From Cladorhizidae sp. MBARI D1340-BT2 (lineage: Eukaryota > Porifera > Demospongiae > Poecilosclerida > Cladorhizidae), in NCBI GenBank assembly GCA_028752905.1, contig JAQNBH010000004.1, forward strand, positions 29,967,751-30,031,750: a stretch of DNA of 64,000 bases, in the 5' to 3' direction. Both the position numbers and the translations under genes were made by a program. Below are positions 57,087-64,000 of the stretch, piece after piece; position 1 is the stretch's first letter, and every line of letters starts with the position of its first letter. The notes beneath the pieces are model-generated. The model worked only from the letters and a program-made list of their open reading frames with translations. It had not been told where the DNA came from and did no database searches.

Positions 57087-57583
57087 TTAGTTAGATAAAC
57101 CTTTTTCTATGTCCTCAACTAATACATAGAGATTTCTATCTTTAAGTGCTTTGATAAATATCCTCCATGTAATCGGCTTGTTCCCCATGCCATTCAGCCA
57201 TCTTTCAATGATCTTGCTACATTTGACTTCAAGGTTGTTGCCATGTCCATTCCATTCAATGTTTACAATTTCTGGAGGGATTTCCAGTACAATACCAAGG
57301 GCATAACAGTCGGTAGTAACACGTTGTATGATTTTTATAGATCCCGATTTACATCGAAAGTTATACATTTCATGAATGAGTGGTGTAGAGTCCAAGGACA
57401 TGGTTTGAGGCTTTGCTGAAGTAGTGAAGGGATTGTCAGTATGTACTGGTGTGAAGTCTGGAGTCTCTCTTGTAGTGGAAATTAGGTAGTTTATAGCTAG
57501 GCCAAGGAGGAGGACTGCCAGAAAGGTAGCAAGTGTTGTGATGATACGCTTGAAAATACCAGGGAACTTGTTAGGTGGTGGCA
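57087..57583 (-). CDS. Membrane-anchored death-domain protein, last coding exon
   Basis: An open exon on the minus strand starts after a likely splice acceptor (GTGTGAATTTAG) and ends with TAG/TAA-type stop at 57087. The encoded segment starts with a short basic/proline stretch, then a strongly hydrophobic span of about 22 residues (IITTLATFLAVLLLGLAINY), then a Ser/Thr/Pro-rich linker. About 90 C-terminal residues have the pattern of a death domain: IIQRVTTDCYALGIVLEIPP, CSKIIERWLNGMG, PITWRIFIKALKD, LVEDIEKGL. Death domains mediate homotypic assembly in apoptosis and innate immune signalling and are abundant in sponges. Upstream exons are unresolved; a signal-peptide-like exon may lie at 58318-58219 but carries a small frameshifting insertion relative to the other copy. 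An ATG at 57591 would give a 168-residue product if the exon is instead the first. Confidence 0.6.
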
Positions 57584-58685
57584 CTAAATTCACACACGAG
57601 TTAATAATAACAATAAAAAAGAAAAAAAATGGTCATTACAATATTCATGGATAGAACTCAATAACATAATACATACATAAAAAAACATGTTTTTTGTGGA
57701 TAAGTGTATATATGTAGCTACACTTTCTTTCTACTTCCAGCCTACTTGCAATTACAAAAGATAGAATGTGAGAGCAGCTCAATAGTCTGTGCAATTCTGG
57801 AAATGCTGTTTTATGTGAAGGCAATAATATAGATTACACGATCCAATAATGCTGATTAATCTTGATGTGACAGCAGCTGCTCTAATGGATATTGAGAATT
57901 AGCAACTACATTGAAAACAAGACAAAAAACGCTAGTGTGGCAAATCTACATCTTGTGTATTAGGTGTTCTGTCCTACTACAGGCACCCAGCACCACTTTA
58001 GAGATACTACCAAGTAGAGATACCTACCTTCAGCTTGTATATAGATAACCACATGTCTAGATCAGTATTTCAATAAGGCTTCAATATAGCTAGTAGCTAA
58101 CTATTCATAAATTAAACTTAGTGAAAGCTATAGCTTGCATAATTACTACAATCCCAATTAAACTTTGTTCCTCAGATGGTTAAATTATTAATATAATGAA
58201 ACCAACTTAAATCACAAACTTCAAGACCATATTGGAATATACTTGGTCAAGACACTTGACACACTGGGGTTGAAGTTGAATTAGCAGCAAGAAACTAATA
58301 CAATCCAAGAAAAAAGATTAGGGGAGAGGGGGGGGTGAGTTAACAAAACTAAAGGCTGATTTATTTTAAATTAATAATACGGAACATTTACTTTCAATCA
58401 AGTTATAGTGTTTTGGCCAATGTGTCGCTTCAGTCTTCACCAGGAAGAATGGAAAAAAGCACAGAGAAATGCCTGTATAGCATATATCGGGGTCGGAACC
58501 GTAATTAAGTTATCGGTGCCGGGCCCTCGAGTGCGGTCCACTGGTGTATGCTATTACTATGCTGATACATGTAATAGTTGTTTTTTGACCGCACATTCTT
58601 AGCTTTGTCACCTATAACAGCAACCAATTGGAATTCAATTTTTGAAGATGAAAGAATTCTGAATATTCAAAGTCCAACTTCTGGG
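57129..58685 (-). repeat. Duplicated block B, copy 2 (probable source copy)
   Basis: Matches 42477-44100. It extends beyond the duplicated part on the left, so it keeps the complete end of the death-domain exon. A short segment around 58485-58550 (GGTGCCGGGCCCTCGAG) is absent from copy 1. Confidence 0.7.
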
Positions 58686-58734
58686 ATGTATACTGTAAAA
58701 ACTGGAGCATGTACAGCAAACTAAATGCTTAGCA

Positions 58735-58870
58735 CACCATAGATGTGCTGCTGTAAGTAGTGTGCTGTTCACACCAAATTTATACATCATTGTGCAAAGC
58801 ACACTTATTTGCCAAGTGTGCTGTTTAAAGAAGGTTTTAGGTTGTTTAGTGTGTATAGCACACTTTAAAA
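58735..58870. repeat. Small palindromic MITE-like element (related)
   Basis: Contains GTGTGCTGTTCACACCAA and AGTGTGTATAGCACACT near its ends, with several CACACT/AGTGTG units between. It resembles in style, not base for base, the elements at 42278-42456 and 61908-62056. Confidence 0.4.
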
Positions 58871-59925
58871 TGATGCAATCAGTACTGTGATTTTAATCAA
58901 CACATTACCTCTTGATTTACACCGGATGTTAATAACAGTGATGAAGATCCATGGTTGTGACATTTACTGGCAGAGCATAAGTACAGATGTGTACCATGCA
59001 CCAGAGTTTTAGTGTTGACCTGCTTTGTTATACATGTACTGCATTGACACATTCCAAGGTGGCACCTACAGTGACTTCAGAGAACATTAATTCATTTATG
59101 CTCCTTTATGGGGTGTTGCTCCACTCAGTTCTTTATAAGATTGTTTTTTGTCCCCTCCCTCCCCCCCCGACACCCTTATTCAAATTTCTGAAAGAAACAT
59201 TGATATTGACACAATATCGAGCATAAACCATCATGATAAATCCTATAACGTGTTCAACAAAGTTTGACTTTGAGTAAAAAATAGTCCAGTTTGTTTCATA
59301 GACAAAGGTAAGCTGTCTTCTGGATCACTTGGACCATCACCACTTAGAGAGAAGTTGTACCATCACTCTGGTCAAGGCTTCTTCAACCACAGAAGCACAA
59401 AGGTAATGCCATCCAATGTTCCTCTGTGGATACAAATGCTGCCTATAGGAATTAAATTTACTGTAATTCTAGAACACCCTGATATTCCACAACAAACGAG
59501 AAATCCAGCATGAACTGCGCCACAAATTCTTTCATTGTTCTACCACCAAACCAGCTGCAAAGTGGACAATTCCAGGTTATTGGTGCCAAGATTATTGGTG
59601 CCATAAAGATTGCTTGGTAGCACATACGAACTACCCCTCTCGAAGTTTCCACCTTAAAAAACCAGCTACCTTCATCCTTGTCCACTATCAGGTAGAACTA
59701 GGAAGAATTTTTTTTTTGCATGATATGAAAACTGTGTAATGCTCATGTGACGTTCATGCCAATTCATGTGACCACATTTTCCCGACCCGTACACCCAAGC
59801 CAGCTGCATGCAGTTTGATGCGCCCTAAGCAAGTTTTGGTTAACTATTTAGAATGGAGGAAATGGTGAAGATGTTGACTTACTGACAAACCATCTCGTTC
59901 GGGATAGAATCTGGATCCTTCAGCA
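58871..59925. other. Unassigned interval
   Basis: No gene recognised; short reading frames only. Confidence 0.5.
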
Positions 59926-62430
59926 TTAGTTTCAACAGGATTTTCAAAGAATGTAGACCTAAAAAGCGATTGTGAGGTCTATGATAAAGCAAGTTACGAG
60001 AAAGACCTGGAGGGATAAATTTGTAAATAAATTGGCAAGGGTGGCAGTATCATTATAACCTTCCTCCAATTTTGGTATATACTGATGTAGCTGCCTCCAA
60101 TACTAGAGGTGAGGATGTGCTCAACTACAAGCAATACTCCATCCCTTGATATTATTTATATCTACACCAGCCATAAGACAAAAAAAATTAATCTTTTCTC
60201 GAGAATACAAACTGAATTGTAACAAAGCTGGAAGTGTCTTGATGTGCATAATCTCTTGTACTCTATAGATGAAATCCAAAGTTATAAAGTCAGAGGATGA
60301 TACCATTCCACTACCAGATCCCTTGCCTGCCAAAGCATTATCCACGTCAACTAGAAGGTGACCTTGCTACTGTGAAGTTGTCGCCAAGCAAAAGCAAACA
60401 TTTGTGTCTGAGGTGGCTTCATGTATGCTGCGATTCAAGCGTTACCCAGATAGAAATGACTTCATATTTGTGGCCCATTACAGAAAAGTACCCTCTCTTC
60501 GAGCCAAAAAATGGAAATCTTTGCAACCTGTATCAATTTGTCATAATCTGTCATACATGCATTTATTTATAACGTGCACATATTTTTGAGGTGACAAAGA
60601 TCAGGAAATCGCCTGGAATAAGAAAGGCTGTGAGTCACCCAGTTCCATTTCCTGGGGAGGAGAGTGTGATCAATGAACAGCACACAAAAACTCTACAGGT
60701 AGCTACATTGAAAGAATAAAATTCCCCAAGTGCATATTTTTAAAGGTGTGCAGTTCAAGAAAATAAAACAGGTTCTTTGCCATGAGGCGGGCACAAATGA
60801 CGGAGCAGAGTCTAGTTCTTGACCATTTATTTTCCAGATTTCCATTCTTGCCAGAAGCTGAGACAGTAAGTCACTTATCAGGTCAGAATTTCTAACCACA
60901 ACATCAGAACATCAATTAATTTTGGCGAATGTCTGTGTGTACTTAGTAATTTCTTGGTAGTGCTTGCCCTTCTGCTGACTCATGCTCACGGTATTTTTTG
61001 TCTGACTGAAATGCAGCTAATTATGGGTGACGAGAAATTGAGAGCTCCTACAAAGGAGCATAGGACCCAAATTCCTGTATCATAGAGCAAGTGAAGATTG
61101 AAGCACAACATATGACGTCTGATGTGTTACATGATCTGCAGTATGATGAAGGTTTATAAAAATCAGGAGAGGGGGTGAAATATATATATGGATTATGTGT
61201 GTCCACTATTGGTGTAGGAATACAAGGAAGTACACTTCTTGCTATGACAGTTCTACCTCTTCTGCTACCAGGTGCCTGAAGCAGATCGGATTCCAACAAA
61301 GTGATATTCTTTACACAGGTGAAGTTTTGTAGATGAGAACCCCCATAATTGTTACAAGTGATAGTATAATATAGTATTCGTATAGCAACTGATCCTTTGT
61401 GCTGTGAGGGCTTGTTATTTGGCTCGTGTATAACACAGTGTTACAGCATGGCAGTTTTCATTACTGACGAACCTTCTTGACCATGACCTATTTTCTTTAC
61501 CCAGGATTGTAGTGATGATAACTTGGTTGTTATGGATGCCTGTAACCTTGTGTCCTTATGTGCTGGTATATAGTGGGGAGCATCGAGAGTGCTATGCAAG
61601 CCTTCATCGTTGAAGACAAAAAAAATAGTTTCAGAAGTTTTATGTTTTGAGGATATTCTGATTTCTGCTTTTGATATTCAATATTCTGCTGGGCATTTAT
61701 GGAAGTACTCATCCTTCAGTTCCCCTTACAAAGAACATCAATAATTGTGAAACAATTTATGGCCTCACTGGTGTAACTATAATTTATTTATGAATACATG
61801 TACAGAGACTTTGTATCATCATTGCTAACCTTTATGTCATTTTAGTTTGTAAAAGGCAGTTTTCTTTGACACCTTCATTTGCTGTGAGCGTGGTGATACT
61901 TGATTTTGGTGTGTAATACACACTGAAAATGGTGTGTGCTTCACGCTATAAGCAGCATGTTCTGCATGCTGCAATATTAACTGTGTATATAAAACACAAC
62001 CAAAGGAGTGTACATATGGCGACGGCCTAGCACACTCTATTTGGTGTGCGTTGCACACTTCAGTGTATTAGTAAATATCGCTGAAAATTTAGCAAGTATA
62101 CACTCATCGTTTGCAATTCCACATGCCGACCATCAGCAGAACTAAGCTAAAATTGTCACATTTATAATTTGTTGTCTTTTAAAATTTAAAAAGGTATGCT
62201 TTACTTGAATGAGTAATGATCATCACTCAGAAAAGCAAAGAGTAACACTGTTATATTAACTTAATAGCTGAACATGAAATATTTGCACAACTAATTCAGT
62301 TCCATTGATACACTGGTTATGTCGCATCCATTGCATGCAGAGTCCACCCATTCCAATCCTGTGCGCTGAGTTCTATCCTTGATGTTCAGTATTTCACTTT
62401 CTTACGACCTATTTAGCTATGGTCTTCGGA
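59926..62430 (+). repeat. Duplicated block A joined to block C, copy 2
   Basis: Same orientation as 40061-42476 and 44101-44415, but without block B between them. Contains the decayed copy of the small spliced gene and the MITE-like element (about 61908-62056). The right end runs into a pogo-like transposase fragment. Confidence 0.75.
60370..61625 (+). pseudogene. Decayed copy of the small spliced gene
   Basis: Exon-like segments correspond to those at 40491-42003: about 60370-60530, about 60840-60868 (acceptor TTATTTTCCAG kept), about 61017-61078 (acceptor GAAATGCAG kept) and 61505-61625 (acceptor TTTACCCAG kept). The first is frameshifted, the third has lost the donor and runs into TAG, and the last has an in-frame stop at about 61570. 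Splice signals are conserved better than the reading frame. Confidence 0.5.
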
Positions 62431-62890
62431 GCTCCAAGGTCAAGTGGTACGCCTGTTTCATCCACATTGTAAATATAAAAGTTTGAAGTGTTATGTTTTG
62501 TTAAGCGCATTATTTAGCAAACCAAAATACCCATTTACTATCTTATTGATTATAACATTAGCAGAACATCATTTTTCCTTAGCAATAGCTGTGGCTTCCT
62601 TCCTGTGAACCAGCCATCTGTATTTGTCAACACTCATACTCCTGCATCACGAACTATGTCTAGGAAACTACTTTTATCTGCTTTTGAGTCTTTCCATATC
62701 GAGTTTTTGCTACATCGACCAAAAAGCTCGTCAATAATTTCTGCTTCATCAATTTGTGAGTGGTATGATATTGATCCTGGCTTGGAGCCATACAACACTT
62801 TTCCAGAAACCCTGTCAATCAAAATTTGCCTGACAAGCCTTATGTTCACTGGCTGTATGCAAGACAGGTATCCCACTTTACACTAGCATT
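62425..62890 (-). pseudogene. pogo/Tigger-like transposase remnant
   Basis: The minus strand reads QILIDRVSGKVLYGSKPGS (helix-turn-helix end, about 62830), SKADKSSFLDIVRDAGV, TDGWFTGRKPQL (CENP-B-type DNA-binding region, about 62620), and then YNVDETGVPLDLGAPKTIA (about 62480-62425). YNVDETG carries the first catalytic aspartate of pogo-family transposases. Stops near 62560 and a missing remainder of the catalytic domain make it dead. Confidence 0.7.
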
Positions 62891-63087
62891 AGTGCAGCCT
62901 GCATTGACCACTGCTTCCTTCTCTTCTGGTGGTTATCACTAGCTTTGGCAGAGCCAATCGTTAATGTGGACTACCTCTAGTAGCTGCTCTATAATGGTCA
63001 TGTAAACATGTGATAGCTATGGTATGGAACAGGATTAGGTAGTAGCTGCTCTATACTGGATCATGTATTTTCAATTATTGAGCACTT

Positions 63088-63319
63088 CAGAGCTATGTGA
63101 TGGCATTCCAAAGCTACGTAACAGCATTCAGAGCTATATAATATTATTCCAGGGCTACTTGATGGCATTCCAGGGCTACTTGGTGGCATTCCAGGGCTAC
63201 TTGATGGCATTCCAGGGCTACTTGATGGCATTACAGAGCTCCAAGACAGCATTCTGGAACTATTTCATGGCATTCCTGAGCTATGCGATGTCATTCAGGA
63301 TCTACTCGATGGCATTCCC
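63088..63319. repeat. Minisatellite, 21-bp unit, about 11 copies
   Basis: Units of the form GGCTACTTGATGGCATTCCAG. The central four or five are almost identical and the outer ones are diverged. Because 21 is a multiple of three, both strands stay open and give 7-residue repeat frames that are probably artefacts. Confidence 0.92.
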
Positions 63320-64000
63320 ATAATTTTCTCTATATAAATATCTGAGCACCATTCAGAAAGACTAGTTCCTAATTCTGTTACAGTTGTGTGAGTGAGAGAG
63401 ATGGTGGTGAGAGTGCGAGCATGAATAGATGTTATGAAATTGCTTCTTTTGCCAGATTGACCACTAACTTCATTCATGTATTTCCATATTTATAGCTAGA
63501 TTTATATCAACTTCTCGAACTGTTGAGAATGCAAATACAGTGAGCTGCAGTTTCACTATACGAATCACCACAATTAAGGTTAGCCAACAAAAGCTACATA
63601 GTGTTACATTGCGTGACATCTTAACAAGACTTATATCCAGAGCACCTCCTTTCTCAACAACGAAGGAATTCAGAGTGATTCCATTTAGGCATAAACATTT
63701 GAGCAGCTTTCCTCAGATCTGTCTACACTGCATATAAACTATGTGTAGCCTGACAGTGAGAGAGTTAGGGCTGTCTACATTGCTCTCAATGAACTCTCAG
63801 TTGACATAATAACACGACAATAACCTTCTCAATAATCAATTTGAAATTATACTCTATCAACATTTGGACTCAATGCTCTAGCCTTCATCAGACGCTAAGA
63901 CTCACGTGAGCTTGCTATATACTCATATCTAGCTCTTTATACATGCTACAAACCACACCAGGGCACATGCGTCCAACACGTGAACTGGACGAGAGGAGGA
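63320..64000. other. Unassigned right end of the window
   Basis: No gene recognised. About 63783-63832 is an inverted copy of about 50767-50815 (TTATGTCAACTGAGAGTTCA on the complementary strand), indicating another dispersed repeat that may continue past the window. Confidence 0.5.

Noticed and set aside
63063..63323. Seven-residue repeat protein (both strands)
   Set aside because: A 21-bp minisatellite is open in several frames by construction; no start context or neighbours support a gene.

Overview
This looks like a stretch of an AT-rich, repeat-dense metazoan nuclear genome, most likely a sponge or another marine invertebrate. That assignment is inference. It rests on LTR retrotransposons and DNA transposons in nested stacks, GT-AG introns, a C-terminal death-domain protein, abundant trinucleotide microsatellites and minisatellites, and repeat-borne proteins of kinds that recur in invertebrate genomes. 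No bacterial-style operons, rRNA genes, confident tRNA genes or CRISPR arrays were seen. Almost all long reading frames belong to mobile elements, most of them broken.

Bases 1-23530 hold a deep nest. A diverged repeat, called E here, is present twice in opposite orientation: E1 (1-2651 plus 13767-15598) and E2 (21202-23527). E1 is split by an element with about 150-bp terminal inverted repeats (2652-13766) that carries, on the minus strand, a broken gene for a protein with a C-terminal CXC (tesmin/TSO1-like) cysteine domain. That gene is split by a complete Ty3/gypsy LTR retrotransposon (3753-11282; 222-bp LTRs, 5-bp target duplication ACTCT). The retrotransposon's gag is in turn split by a 2937-bp DNA transposon (4514-7450; TAAA target duplication). 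Removing each layer with one copy of its target duplication rejoins the host reading frame for the inner two layers, so those boundaries are well supported. C-terminal pieces of a restriction-like-endonuclease type non-LTR retrotransposon lie at 340-1108, 19360-19925 and 20051-20500.

Bases 24399-31289 hold a second, minus-strand Ty3/gypsy element with 329-bp LTRs and the unusual order gag-protease-integrase-RT-RNase H (Gmr1-like). It has a 605-bp internal duplication, a reverse transcriptase whose catalytic loop is out of frame, and an extra piece of pol tail outside its 5' LTR. Next to it (31782-36055) is a decayed minus-strand gene of another CXC-protein family.

Bases 40061-44415 and 57129-62430 share duplicated blocks. 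Block A carries a small spliced gene of unknown function (40491-42003) and its decayed copy. Block B carries a membrane-anchored death-domain protein gene (last exon intact at 57087-57583) and its decayed copy (42480-42957), which appears to have been inserted into block A/C. Between and around them are remnants of two more gypsy elements (44420-45890, 46225-47230), a non-LTR retrotransposon tail (51090-51650), a hAT transposase (54420-55010), a pogo-like transposase (62425-62890), several minisatellites, small palindromic elements and a possible tRNA-derived SINE.

The remaining intervals (15599-19359, 23528-24398, 36056-39628, 47250-51080, 56121-57086, 58871-59925, 62900-64000) contain nothing I can assign to a gene family. 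Host exons shorter than about 60 codons would be easy to miss there.
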